Source of the DNA: Flavobacterium album
Lineage (GTDB): Bacteria; Bacteroidota; Bacteroidia; Flavobacteriales; Flavobacteriaceae
DNA length: 64,000 nt
Reading direction: 5' to 3'
Assembly: GCF_003096035.1 (NCBI RefSeq)
Contig: NZ_CP029186.1
Coordinates: 943,001 to 1,007,000 of the forward strand
This document shows positions 42,090 to 50,278 of this stretch, piece by piece. The position numbers and the translations under genes were made by a program. Each line of letters starts with the position of its first letter. The first letter of the stretch is position 1. The notes below the pieces were generated by a model that saw only the letters and a program-made list of their open reading frames with translations, was not told the DNA's origin and did no database searches.

Positions 42090-42347
42090 TTAGTTAGATT
42101 TTTTAGCAGGGTCAGCCTTTTTAACTTCGGCTTTTTCTTCTTTCACAGTAGCTTCCTGTTTTTTTACTTCGGCAGGCTGCTGTGTTTGCTGCTGCGCGGC
42201 AGGCTTGGCCTCAGTGGCTTTCGCGGCGGCAGGTTGCGTAGTTTGAGCCGGTTGTGGTTTAGTAGTTGTTTCTGTTTGTTTTGTAGTTTCCTGTGCCATT
42301 GCCATTACTCCTGTAAGCATTAGGGCACTTAAAAATAACTTTTTCAT
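42090..42347 (-). CDS. Small secreted Ala/Lys/Gln/Thr-rich protein, 85 aa
   Basis: It has a signal peptide (MKKLFLSALMLTGVMAMAQE) and then a low-complexity, probably disordered tail of Q, T, A, P, K and E (for example QPAAAKATEAKPAAQQQTQQ), ending KKADPAKKSN. Such proteins are common in Flavobacterium; the role is not known. The signal peptide and the dedicated terminator downstream support a real gene. Confidence 0.75.
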   Translation of the reverse strand: MKKLFLSALMLTGVMAMAQETTKQTETTTKPQPAQTTQPAAAKATEAKPAAQQQTQQPAEVKKQEATVKEEKAEVKKADPAKKSN

Positions 42348-42556
42348 ATTGTATCGTTGTTAAATTATGTCTTATACCAATACATAAGGCAAGATTGATG
42401 CCTCAATAGCGGCAGCACCATCGTTTTCAATTAAATCAACACTGAAACAATCTGAAAAACAGACAATTAAAAAATCTTTATTACAAAATACTCCCTTCGC
42501 CCACAATGCAGTAAAATTGTAGAATTTGGGGAATTCTGTAGAAATTTTGTGGAGAA
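42348..42556. other. Intergenic region without a gene
   Basis: AT-rich, no ORF. Two imperfect direct copies of TGTAGAATTTGGGGAATT / TGTAGAAATTTTGTGGAGAA lie at 42519-42555, next to the stop of the S24 regulator gene. Confidence 0.5.
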
Positions 42557-43249
42557 TTAGTTCATTGCGTTGACGCGAATACTGGCTTTCACCAGTGCAA
42601 GCGCACGGATTTTATCCATTTCAACGTCTTTGGCCTGGTGGTGCTTGTTCTCGCTTACGAGTTTAACGCAGCCGGGATACTCTGAGCGCTGGATATATTT
42701 TACTGTGATATATTCTTCGCCGCTGCCCATATCAATACCCAGCAGGTACATCTCGCCCCAAAAGATTCCGTTCTGTATATCGTGGATCTCTTTGTACATA
42801 ACAATGTCACCGCTTTTTAGCAGCGGATACATACTGTCTCCGGTAACATATACAGCACCGTCGCATTTTGGCAGGTGTGGTATCGAGATATGGTCAATCG
42901 GTTTTTGGGCGCTGTTGCTTGAAAATATCGGCACAAGGCCTGCAACTGCTTCAAGGTCGTAAAGCGGTATCTGCTGGCTTTCAACAGCGGTATCGGTTTT
43001 AAGGCGGTAGGTTTTAATAGAGGTTCCATCTTCTCCTTCCTTCAGCATTTCGCCATGCCCTGTAAGCAGCCATGCAGGATTTAGGTCGGTATAGGTTGCA
43101 AGAATTTTTTCCAGCATGTTCGACCCTATGCTCTTACCATCTTTCACGGCTTTCGAAATACTGCCACGGCTGGCACCAAGGCTATTCTCGAAAGCATAAT
43201 AACTGATCCCTTTTGCCTCTATATATTCTCCCACTCTTTGCGATACCAT
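42557..43249 (-). CDS. XRE-type HTH regulator with S24/LexA-like peptidase domain, 230 aa
   Basis: The N-terminal helix-turn-helix (VGEYIEAKGISYYAFENSLGASRGSISKAV) is followed by an S24 domain. The nucleophile Ser lies in GDSMYPLLKSGDIVM and the lysine in EYITVKYIQR. AVAGLVPIF matches an Ala-Gly autocleavage site as in LexA/CI. It could therefore be a repressor that self-cleaves on RecA activation. The frame reaches a TTG at 43270, but that is inside the -7 box TAGATTTG; ATG 43249 is the start. It is divergent from the immunity genes and could control them, though no operator is apparent. Confidence 0.92.
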   Translation of the reverse strand: MVSQRVGEYIEAKGISYYAFENSLGASRGSISKAVKDGKSIGSNMLEKILATYTDLNPAWLLTGHGEMLKEGEDGTSIKTYRLKTDTAVESQQIPLYDLEAVAGLVPIFSSNSAQKPIDHISIPHLPKCDGAVYVTGDSMYPLLKSGDIVMYKEIHDIQNGIFWGEMYLLGIDMGSGEEYITVKYIQRSEYPGCVKLVSENKHHQAKDVEMDKIRALALVKASIRVNAMN

Positions 43250-43267
43250 AATATTTGTATTTACAGG

Positions 43268-43275
43268 CAAATCTA
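43268..43275 (-). promoter_or_regulatory. -7 promoter box of the S24 regulator gene
   Basis: Minus-strand TAGATTTG, 18 bases before ATG 43249. Confidence 0.7.
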
Positions 43276-43353
43276 AGAAAAAAATATTTTTATTGCGAAA
43301 ATAATCTTTCTTTTATTTGAATTTTCCTATGTTTACTATAAAGCTATTTATTG

Positions 43354-43704
43354 ATGGAAGAAGAAAACAAAGTATCAGTATGGTTAGGAAAGTTGGATAA
43401 TCAAGAGAAATTTAAGGAATATATCTCTGAAATCTATGATGATGAAGGACAGATGATGTCCGGTTTCATGAACGATTTTGAGATCAAATTTTATGATTCC
43501 CAATTCCTGGAAGCATTATTTGAAGCATCTGCCAATAAAGACGAGGCGCTTAAAAGCTTTTCTTATTCGCAAAATTTTTTGGACAAATTGCCATTGGAAA
43601 ATTTATCCCATTATAATTGCTTTTTGCTGATCTACAATTTTAATTATGTTGGCCAGGTAGATAAGGCCGGTTCGTTTAAGTACATCGGAACATTTGCTTA
43701 TTAG
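43354..43704 (+). CDS. Immunity protein 22 (Imm22) family protein, 116 aa
   Basis: The start MEEENKVSVWLGKLDNQEKFKEYI and the downstream FMNDFEIKFYDSQFLEALFE match Imm22, small cytosolic proteins that neutralise polymorphic toxins. No toxin gene is adjacent. Base composition is more AT-rich than in neighbouring genes, which suggests gain by transfer. ATG 43354 is preferred to the TTG just before it. TATGTTTA (43328-43335) is one mismatch from the -7 consensus. Confidence 0.82.
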   Translation: MEEENKVSVWLGKLDNQEKFKEYISEIYDDEGQMMSGFMNDFEIKFYDSQFLEALFEASANKDEALKSFSYSQNFLDKLPLENLSHYNCFLLIYNFNYVGQVDKAGSFKYIGTFAY

Positions 43705-43726
43705 TATATTAACTTAATCACTGGTT

Positions 43727-43962
43727 ATGACCGTAAAAAAATTCGAAGGATTGAGCAGAGGATTGATAAAGGCAGGCTTAGATAATAAATCTATCTTCAT
43801 TACAGGTGAACTTACAATGAATAAATTCTACGCTAACGCTGAATATAAAAAATTGGGAACCACCATTTGAAAACGAAGCTATAACGGAAAACGAAAAAAA
43901 AAATTATTAAAGCAATAGAAGAATATTCGAAAGAAGGTGAAATACCTGTTGTTTTTGATTGA
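43727..43962 (+). pseudogene. Broken immunity-like gene (possibly Imm74), two homopolymer frameshifts
   Basis: ATG 43727 starts MTVKKFEGLSRGLIKAGLDN, continues KSIFITGELTMNKFYANAEYK, then the frame breaks. Joining the frames at the A6 run near 43848 and the A10 run near 43893 gives NWEPPFENEAITENEKKIIK and a tail ending VVFD, with a stop at 43960-43962. The joined product (~78 residues, ITG.L..KFYA..W..P..I.FD pattern) resembles Imm74-type immunity proteins. Both breaks are one extra A. It may be a true pseudogene or an assembly error. Confidence 0.65.
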
Positions 43963-44032
43963 AACCTTTACATTTCTAAATCCAACTAACTTGGCTATCG
44001 CGGGCTTCTATCAGTAATATTTTATATTAGAA

Positions 44033-44236
44033 ATGGACATAATTAAAATTGAAACAGTAAATGGCCGTAAGGTAATAAACGGTAGAAGTTTAGACGATAT
44101 TCTAAACATATTTACGCCAAATGACAAAGAATATGAGGTTATAAAATCCCTATTCATTAAAATAACATCAGATGATGACTTAATACAAGGACTTAAAAAG
44201 AAAAAAATAAATTCACTCCAGTTGAAGTACTATTAA
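44033..44236 (+). CDS. Hypothetical small protein, 67 aa
   Basis: MDIIKIETVNGRKVINGRSL start, charged and Ile/Lys-rich, no signal or known domain. It lies in the AT-rich immunity patch and ends before a terminator. It could be another small immunity or accessory protein or a remnant. Only length and context support it. Confidence 0.45.
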   Translation: MDIIKIETVNGRKVINGRSLDDILNIFTPNDKEYEVIKSLFIKITSDDDLIQGLKKKKINSLQLKYY

Positions 44237-44332
44237 TTATAAAACATTAGGTAACCTTTCTATTAGTGAAGCCAATCCTATTTTAGAAAAAGTCTTATTT
44301 TGGGATTAATTATTAAACATTCTAATTAATCT

Positions 44333-44357
44333 AACCACCACTTGGGCGGTTTTTTTA
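44333..44357 (+). terminator. Terminator at the end of the immunity patch
   Basis: AACCaCC and GGcGGTT form a stem with one mismatch, followed by T7; just upstream of the rnpA promoter. Confidence 0.65.
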
Positions 44358-44363
44358 TATCCC

Positions 44364-44393
44364 TTGCCCAACGCCATTCCTTTTGTACCTTTG
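44364..44393 (+). promoter_or_regulatory. Promoter of rnpA (near leaderless)
   Basis: TTG (44364-44366), 19-base spacer, TACCTTTG (44386-44393); exact consensus. The ATG begins at 44400, about where transcription should start. Confidence 0.85.
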
Positions 44394-44399
44394 CCCCTC

Positions 44400-44780
44400 A
44401 TGGAAAACAGGCCTTACACATATCCGCGCGAAGAAAAGCTGAAAAGCCGAACCAGGATCGACCTTTTGTTTACGGAAGGTAAGTCGGTGTCTAAGTACCC
44501 GTTGCGGCTGGTATATGTGCCGCAGCCGGAAGAAGGCGCGATCATGCAGATGGGGGTTTCTGTCTCCAAAAAATACTTCAAAAAAGCAACCGACCGCAAT
44601 TACTTTAAGCGGGTACTGCGCGAAACCTACCGCCACCACAAGCATATCCTTACTGAAAGTACTGATAAGCCTTATGCCATGATGTTTTTGTACCAGACCA
44701 AAGACCGGCTTTCGTTTGAGGAGATCAATACAAAAACGATCCAGCTTTTTGAAAAATTCGCTGCGCAGGAGAACCTGTGA
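44400..44780 (+). CDS. rnpA: Ribonuclease P protein component, 126 aa
   Basis: RnpA binds the RNase P RNA and helps remove tRNA 5' leaders. It has the FTEGKSVSKYPLRLVY region, MQMGVSVSKKYFKKATDRNY and FKRVLRETYR, the last two being the RNR-type RNA-binding motif in its Bacteroidota form. The in-frame TTG at 44364 is the -33 promoter element, so ATG 44400 is the start. In many bacteria rpmH lies just upstream; it is absent here, which is usual for this group. ctpA follows on the same strand after a 153-base gap. Confidence 0.93.
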   Translation: MENRPYTYPREEKLKSRTRIDLLFTEGKSVSKYPLRLVYVPQPEEGAIMQMGVSVSKKYFKKATDRNYFKRVLRETYRHHKHILTESTDKPYAMMFLYQTKDRLSFEEINTKTIQLFEKFAAQENL

Positions 44781-44933
44781 TAAATACTCCTGCTGTACTA
44801 TTTTATCATCTCCCACGTTTACTATCACGGTAATGCCTAAGTTTATTTATCGAATTGCTCAACCTTTGGCCATTAATCCTTATTTTCGTAATCGTATTAT
44901 CATCATCAGGAAAAATTTAAGAAAGGAAAAATC

Positions 44934-46571
44934 ATGTTTAAGAGACTAAAGAGAAAATATGTGCTGCCGGCCGTTGCTGTTGGGTTTTTGTTTGTGGGGG
45001 CCAGCTTTAAGGACGACTTCTTTGAGATCGCCAAGCAGATCGAGATATTTACCACACTGTTCAAGACCGTGAACAATAATTATGTAGATGAAACCAACCC
45101 CGGACAGCTTATGGATAAAGCCATAAAAAGCATGCTGGCCGACCTGGACCCGTATACTAATTATTTCAACGAACAGGATGTGGCGAAGTTCAAAATAAAC
45201 AACACCGGCGAATATACCGGCATTGGCGCACTAATTACCCGCAAGGAAAGCAAGCTGATCATTAAAGAGCCATATAAGGATTATCCTGCCGACAAAGCAG
45301 GCCTTAAAGCCGGTGACGAGATCATCCAGATCGGCGATATCGTACTGGCAGACTTTAAGGAAGATGCCAGCGAATTGCTGAAAGGCTCGCGCAATACCAA
45401 GATCGACATTAAATACCTGCGCCAGGGCAAACCCATGAGCACACAGCTGGTACTGAACGAAGTAGATGTAAAAGCGGTGCCATACTATGCGCTTGTGGGC
45501 AAAGAGACCGGCTATATTGTGCTTTCGCAGTTCAATGCCAAGGCATCGCAGGAAACCAAAGCCGCGCTTATCGACCTGAAAGGCCAGGGCGCTAAAAACA
45601 TCATCCTCGACCTCAGGGGAAATCCCGGCGGGCTGGTGAATGAGGCCGTGGCCATCTGTAACCTTTTTGTTCCCCAGAATGAGATCATTGTTACCACAAA
45701 ATCGAAGAACGAGAAATACAATAACACCTACAAAACCCAGAAAGCCCCGGTAGATACCGAGATCCCGCTGGCGATACTGGTAGACGGCAAAAGCGCCTCG
45801 GCTTCAGAGATCGTGTCCGGCGCATTGCAGGACCTTGACCGTGCGGTTATCGTGGGCAGCAGGAGCTTTGGAAAAGGCCTGGTACAACGCCCTCTGGACC
45901 TTGTTTACGGCACGCAGGTTAAGGTAACCATCTCGCGCTATTACACGCCTTCAGGCCGCAGTATACAGGCCCTTGACTATACGCATAAAGATGTTGACGG
46001 TAAAGCCATCCGTATCGATAAAAAGAATTACAACGCCTTCAAGACCCGCAAAGGCAGGACAGTGTATGACGGTGGCGGCATATTGCCGGACGTGGAACTG
46101 GAAGAATCCAAAACAAGCGCTATCGCCGATGCCCTGGTGCGTAACGATGGCATATTCAACTATGCTACGGTGTATTATTACAAGAATCCAAATCTTGGCA
46201 CGACAATCCCGACAGTATCGGATGCAGAGTTTGAGGCCTTTAAGCAATACCTGAAAAAAGAGAAATTCGAATTTGACACCGAAACCGAAAAATCCCTTAA
46301 AGCCACACTTGAGGTCGCCAAAAAGGAAAAGGTAGACGAAAGCATCGCCGCCGAATACCAACAGCTTTTGGCAGCCCTGCAAAAAAGCGAGGAAAAAGAG
46401 CTGAATACCCACAAAGCGGAAATAAAGCAAATGCTGCTGGACGAGCTCATCAAGCGCTACCAGTACAAAGAAGGGCTTTATAAATACTACACCACCAGTA
46501 ACCCGGAAATCCAGAAAGCCGCGGCCCTGTTGAATAACCCTTCGCAATACAACAAGATACTTTTAAAATAA
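44934..46571 (+). CDS. S41 family carboxy-terminal processing peptidase (CtpA-like), 545 aa
   Basis: An N-terminal hydrophobic segment (YVLPAVAVGFLFVGASF) acts as membrane anchor or signal, followed by a cap helix region, PDZ domain (about 90-170) and S41 protease core. Catalytic S289 lies in GKSASASEIVSGALQD and K314 in GSRSFGKGLVQ, with the 25-residue spacing usual in CtpA. A C-terminal helical extension (about 420-545) is typical of flavobacterial members. It should cleave periplasmic proteins from their C-termini. It follows rnpA, a common order in Flavobacteriia. Confidence 0.95.
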   Translation: MFKRLKRKYVLPAVAVGFLFVGASFKDDFFEIAKQIEIFTTLFKTVNNNYVDETNPGQLMDKAIKSMLADLDPYTNYFNEQDVAKFKINNTGEYTGIGALITRKESKLIIKEPYKDYPADKAGLKAGDEIIQIGDIVLADFKEDASELLKGSRNTKIDIKYLRQGKPMSTQLVLNEVDVKAVPYYALVGKETGYIVLSQFNAKASQETKAALIDLKGQGAKNIILDLRGNPGGLVNEAVAICNLFVPQNEIIVTTKSKNEKYNNTYKTQKAPVDTEIPLAILVDGKSASASEIVSGALQDLDRAVIVGSRSFGKGLVQRPLDLVYGTQVKVTISRYYTPSGRSIQALDYTHKDVDGKAIRIDKKNYNAFKTRKGRTVYDGGGILPDVELEESKTSAIADALVRNDGIFNYATVYYYKNPNLGTTIPTVSDAEFEAFKQYLKKEKFEFDTETEKSLKATLEVAKKEKVDESIAAEYQQLLAALQKSEEKELNTHKAEIKQMLLDELIKRYQYKEGLYKYYTTSNPEIQKAAALLNNPSQYNKILLK

Positions 46572-46577
46572 TATAGT

Positions 46578-46607
46578 AATCCCGGCTCTGTCGGGATTCT
46601 TTTTTTT
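46578..46607 (+). terminator. Terminator of ctpA
   Basis: AATCCCG and CGGGATT pair around a 7-base loop and are followed by CT8. Confidence 0.9.
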
Positions 46608-46783
46608 GAGGTGGACTATGCAGGATTCCAATCCCGGAATTATATGCCGGCTCATCGAAGCGAATGGCCTCGGGACGGAAAGGAATTGGCCGCAGCCTCA
46701 GGTAAAGTACCCGGGATTTATAACCTGATGCGCCGGGCGTTAAATTATAATACCTTCTAAACTGCTGATTTATAAAAAACATA

Positions 46784-46791
46784 TACCTTTG
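46784..46791 (+). promoter_or_regulatory. -7 promoter box of kup
   Basis: TACCTTTG; the G of the box is the first base of the in-frame GTG at 46791, so that GTG is not the start. The gap 46608-46783 holds no gene. Confidence 0.7.
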
Positions 46792-46811
46792 TGGTTTTAA
46801 TTCACTTTATC

Positions 46812-48803
46812 GTGGGCAATCACAAACATATTAACAAAGTAACCTTAGGCGGGCTTATTGTTACTTTGGGGATCATTTACGGGGATATCGGTACTTCGCC
46901 TTTGTATGTAATGAAGGCTATAATGGGGGAAGTTCCTATTGAAGAAGAAGTGGTGTTGGGGGCGCTTTCCTGTATTTTTTGGACAATTACCCTGCAAACT
47001 ACAGTAAAGTATGTTTATCTCACGCTTAAGGCAGACAATAAGGGCGAAGGAGGTATTTTCTCTCTCTACACCCTGGTAAAACGCTTTAAGAAAAAAGGCC
47101 TTATTGTCCCGGCAATTATAGGGGGCAGTGCTTTGCTCGCAGATGGTATCATAACACCTCCTATTTCTGTGTCCTCTGCTATTGAGGGGCTAAAAATTTA
47201 CAGGCCGGAACTTGATACAGTGCCTATCGTAATCGGTATATTATTTGCCTTGTTTTTCATCCAAAGGTTTGGGACAAAATTCATTGGTAAATTCTTTGGC
47301 CCAATGATGCTGTTATGGTTCGGTATGCTGGGAGTACTTGGCATAATCCCGTTAATGTCTAACATTGCCGTTTTGAAAGCGCTTAACCCTTATTATGCAT
47401 TGCATTTGCTGAGCATTCATCATGAAGGGTTTTATGTTTTAGGTTTCGTATTCCTTTGTACCACAGGTGCAGAGGCGCTATATAGCGACATGGGGCATTG
47501 CGGAAGGAGCAATATCCGTGTAAGCTGGGCATTTGTAAAGGCAATGCTGGTACTTAACTATTTTGGGCAGGGGGCTTACCTTATCGCCCATTCGGGGCAA
47601 ACGCTTATAACACTTAGCGGCGATCCTAAAAATCCGGGTAACCCATTCTATCTGCTGATGCCCGATTGGTTCCTGCCTTTCGGTATCGCTATTGCAACAT
47701 CTGCTGCAGTTATTGCATCACAGGCATTGATCAGCGGCTCATTTACGCTTATAAGTGAGGCAATGCGCCTGAATTTCTGGCCGAAAGTATCTGTTAAGTT
47801 CCCTACAGAATTACGCGGGCAGCTCTATATCCCTTCGATAAACTGGCTTTTGTTTATAGGGTGTGTATTCATAGTTTTGCACTTCAGGGAATCCGGGAAT
47901 ATGGAAGCCGCTTACGGACTGGCAATTGTATTGTGCATGCTCATGACTACTACATTACTTGGTTATTACATGGTCATGAAACGGTATAACGGAATCCTTA
48001 TCATTGCTATAATTGCTGTATACTTTACTATTGAGATCTCGTTCCTTATCGCTAATATGGATAAATTCCATCACGGAGGCTACGTTTCGCTGGCAATTGC
48101 GGGTTTATTAGCTATGATAATGGCTGTTTGGCACACCGCAAAGAAAATTCGAAGCGAATACACCGAATTCACTAAGATCGCCAATTACAAACAGGTGCTT
48201 TCAGAGCTTAGCAATGATGAGTCTATACCGAAATATGCCACCCACCTGGTATATATGACCAACGCGCACCTTGGCGATGAGATTGAGTCGAAAATCATTT
48301 ATTCCATTTTACAGAAAAGGCCGAAACGTGCTGATATTTACTGGTTCGTTCACGTAAATGTGGTGGATGAGCCTTACAAAATGGAGTACCGCGTACGCGA
48401 AATTATGAAAGATGACGTTATAAGGGTAGACTTCTATCTTGGTTTCCGTGTGGCCCCGAGGATCAACCTGATGTTCAAGCAGGTGGTTCGCGATATGGTA
48501 CAGCGCGGTGAGGTAGATATCACAAGCCGTTACGAATCGCTGAACCGTAATAACGTGATAGGTGACTTTAAATTTGTCCTCATAGAGAAATTCCTGTCGT
48601 ACGACAATGAGCTTCCGTGGTATGAAAGGATTGTGCTGGATATTTATTTCATTTTGAAAAAGGTCAGCCTTTCCGAAGGCAGGGCGTTTGGCCTTGACAG
48701 CAGTTCGGTAAAAGTAGAGAAATTCCCTATTGTGATCCACCCGCCGGAAGATATGGTACTGGCGCGGATCGATGAAAACAACACCACGCAGCCCCAAAAT
48801 TGA
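46812..48803 (+). CDS. kup: KUP-type potassium transporter, 663 aa
   Basis: A proton-coupled K+ uptake protein of the inner membrane with about twelve transmembrane segments and a cytosolic C-terminal domain. The family signature TLGIIYGDIGTSPLYV lies near residue 20. Other motifs are NKGEGGIFSLYTLV, LADGIITPPISVSSAIEGL and CTTGAEALYSDMGHCG. GTG 46812 is chosen because the frame above it lies in the promoter and related proteins start at this point. The stop overlaps the next ATG by one base (TGATG). Confidence 0.93.
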   Translation: MGNHKHINKVTLGGLIVTLGIIYGDIGTSPLYVMKAIMGEVPIEEEVVLGALSCIFWTITLQTTVKYVYLTLKADNKGEGGIFSLYTLVKRFKKKGLIVPAIIGGSALLADGIITPPISVSSAIEGLKIYRPELDTVPIVIGILFALFFIQRFGTKFIGKFFGPMMLLWFGMLGVLGIIPLMSNIAVLKALNPYYALHLLSIHHEGFYVLGFVFLCTTGAEALYSDMGHCGRSNIRVSWAFVKAMLVLNYFGQGAYLIAHSGQTLITLSGDPKNPGNPFYLLMPDWFLPFGIAIATSAAVIASQALISGSFTLISEAMRLNFWPKVSVKFPTELRGQLYIPSINWLLFIGCVFIVLHFRESGNMEAAYGLAIVLCMLMTTTLLGYYMVMKRYNGILIIAIIAVYFTIEISFLIANMDKFHHGGYVSLAIAGLLAMIMAVWHTAKKIRSEYTEFTKIANYKQVLSELSNDESIPKYATHLVYMTNAHLGDEIESKIIYSILQKRPKRADIYWFVHVNVVDEPYKMEYRVREIMKDDVIRVDFYLGFRVAPRINLMFKQVVRDMVQRGEVDITSRYESLNRNNVIGDFKFVLIEKFLSYDNELPWYERIVLDIYFILKKVSLSEGRAFGLDSSSVKVEKFPIVIHPPEDMVLARIDENNTTQPQN

Positions 48804-49618
48804 TGAGAAACATTTTTTTTATAGCAGCATTTTTTCTTTTCCAGGCTGCTTTTTCGCAGGAGGAAACACTATACTCCGTTTATTTCGAGGTTAATAAGTA
48901 CAACCTTGACGATAAGCAGGGCGATAATGTAGTGGCCTTCATAAAAGCGATTGATACGGCGCGTATAGAGACCGTCCAGATATATGGCTATTGCGATGAC
49001 CGTGGTAAGGATGAGTATAATTACAAGTTATCCACTAAGCGTGCCAATACCATCAGGGATACATTATTAGGCCGTGGTATCAGGAATAAGATCATCGTTA
49101 CCATAGAAGGCAAAGGGCGAATAATGCTCGACGAAGACATAGACAACGTGAGCGAGGCGCGGTCCAAGAACCGCCGTGTGGACGTAGTGGTGAACTTCAG
49201 GCCTTTACCGCCGCCAAAGCTGGAGCCCGGATTTTACAATACGCTGAAAAAAGACCTCATCGTAGGCGACCACATCTATCTTGAGAACATATTGTTTGAG
49301 CGCGGCAGCAGCAAACTAACTGCAAAATCGCGAACAGAGCTCGAGAAGGTGGCAAGGCTGCTCCAGAAATATAAAAACCTCGAATTCGAGATACAGGGCC
49401 ACATTTGCTGTACGCCTTCTTTCCAGAAAGAAGCTATAGACAAGGATACTCGCAAGCGCGAACTCTCCAAAAACCGTGCTTTTACCGTGTATAAATTCCT
49501 TGTTTCCAAAAATATCAGCAAGAACCGCATGACCTACAAAGGCTACGGGAATACAAAATCACTCGGTAAAGGCACGGAATATGACAGGCGTGTGGAGCTT
49601 GTGATCACTAAGATATAA
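48803..49618 (+). CDS. OmpA family protein with two OmpA-like domains, 271 aa
   Basis: It has a signal peptide (cleavage after AAFSQ), then two consecutive OmpA-C-like domains: residues ~20-130 (YSVYFEVNKYNL, IYGYCDDRGKDEYNYKLSTKRA, NRRVDVVV) and ~155-271 (NILFERGSSKLT, IQGHICCTP, LSKNRAFTVYKFLV, DRRVELVITKI). The repeat of a peptidoglycan-binding fold with no barrel suggests a periplasmic cell-wall-binding protein. It is translationally coupled to kup (TGATG). The functional link to potassium uptake is not known. Confidence 0.88.
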   Translation: MRNIFFIAAFFLFQAAFSQEETLYSVYFEVNKYNLDDKQGDNVVAFIKAIDTARIETVQIYGYCDDRGKDEYNYKLSTKRANTIRDTLLGRGIRNKIIVTIEGKGRIMLDEDIDNVSEARSKNRRVDVVVNFRPLPPPKLEPGFYNTLKKDLIVGDHIYLENILFERGSSKLTAKSRTELEKVARLLQKYKNLEFEIQGHICCTPSFQKEAIDKDTRKRELSKNRAFTVYKFLVSKNISKNRMTYKGYGNTKSLGKGTEYDRRVELVITKI

Positions 49619-49819
49619 TTTCAGATTTCAGAGGGTAGATTTCAGATTGAGCTTCACTCAGACCGAAAATTGTATGTTCAAAAATATCTGTTTTGAGATT
49701 TCTCCACTCCGCTGCGCTTCGGTCGAAATGACACAATATCCCTTTTAGGAATTAAGCATAGGTTTTTAACGCATGAGTGTAGCTCAATCTGAAATCTGAA
49801 ATCTACATTCTGAAATAGT
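49619..49819. repeat. Intergenic dispersed-repeat region with long inverted repeats
   Basis: Units of ATTTCAG and AGATTGAGCTTCACTC near 49619-49655 are mirrored by AGCTCAATCTGAAATCTGAA near 49786. Between them lies GAGATTTCTCCACTCCGCTG, followed by CGCTTCGGTCGAAATGAC, a dispersed repeat of Bacteroidota genomes. It separates two convergent units and holds no gene. Confidence 0.6.
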
Positions 49820-50278
49820 TTAGAAATCTGAAATGGCCGCATGCATCCGTATATGCGGGATATCATCTTCCAGGTACTGTTCGCCATCCTGAACAAAACC
49901 ATGGCTTTCGTAGAATTTTTTGAGGTATAGCTGTGCTGATATTGTGATATTGCCGGTACTAAAATGTTCCCTTATTCCGTCAATGGAAGCTTTCATAAGG
50001 CCGTGGCCCCATTTACGATCGCGGAATTTTGGGCTGATAACCACCCTGCCTATAGAGGCATTTTCAAAATAATATCCCGGCGCAAAAAGGCGGGTATAGG
50101 CAACAATTTTATTGTCAAATGTACCTAACAGGTGTAACGCTTTGGCGTCTTTGCCATCGATATCCTGGTAGACGCAGTTTTGCTCCACCACAAACACTTC
50201 GCTGCGCAATTGCAGTACTTGGTATAGTTCGTCCAGCGAAAGCTCGTTAAATCGCTTTATTTTGAATTGTGGGTTCAT
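49820..50278 (-). CDS. GNAT family N-acetyltransferase (ElaA-like), 152 aa
   Basis: ElaA-type GNAT protein: DELYQVLQLRSEVFVVEQNC followed by VYQDID, then ASIGRVVISPKFRDRKWGHGLMK (acetyl-CoA pyrophosphate loop, R/K..GxG in modified form) and AQLYLKKFYESHGF. It is cytosolic and the substrate is unknown. The start overlaps the DUF4837 stop by four bases (ATGA), so the two are cotranslated. It is the last gene of the pgk-led unit. Confidence 0.9.
   Translation of the reverse strand: MNPQFKIKRFNELSLDELYQVLQLRSEVFVVEQNCVYQDIDGKDAKALHLLGTFDNKIVAYTRLFAPGYYFENASIGRVVISPKFRDRKWGHGLMKASIDGIREHFSTGNITISAQLYLKKFYESHGFVQDGEQYLEDDIPHIRMHAAISDF

Noticed and set aside
42557..44340. Prophage or integrative element around the S24 regulator
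   Set aside because: No integrase, attachment repeats, or structural genes are present; only a regulator and small immunity genes.
44237..44400. rpmH (ribosomal protein L34) upstream of rnpA
   Set aside because: No frame of the right length or basic composition exists there.
46450..46782. 110-residue minus-strand frame downstream of ctpA
   Set aside because: It overlaps the ctpA 3' end and terminator and has no family features.
46608..46783. Small RNA or tmRNA gene between ctpA and kup
   Set aside because: No tRNA-like ends or conserved RNA core could be seen, and no promoter box other than that of kup.
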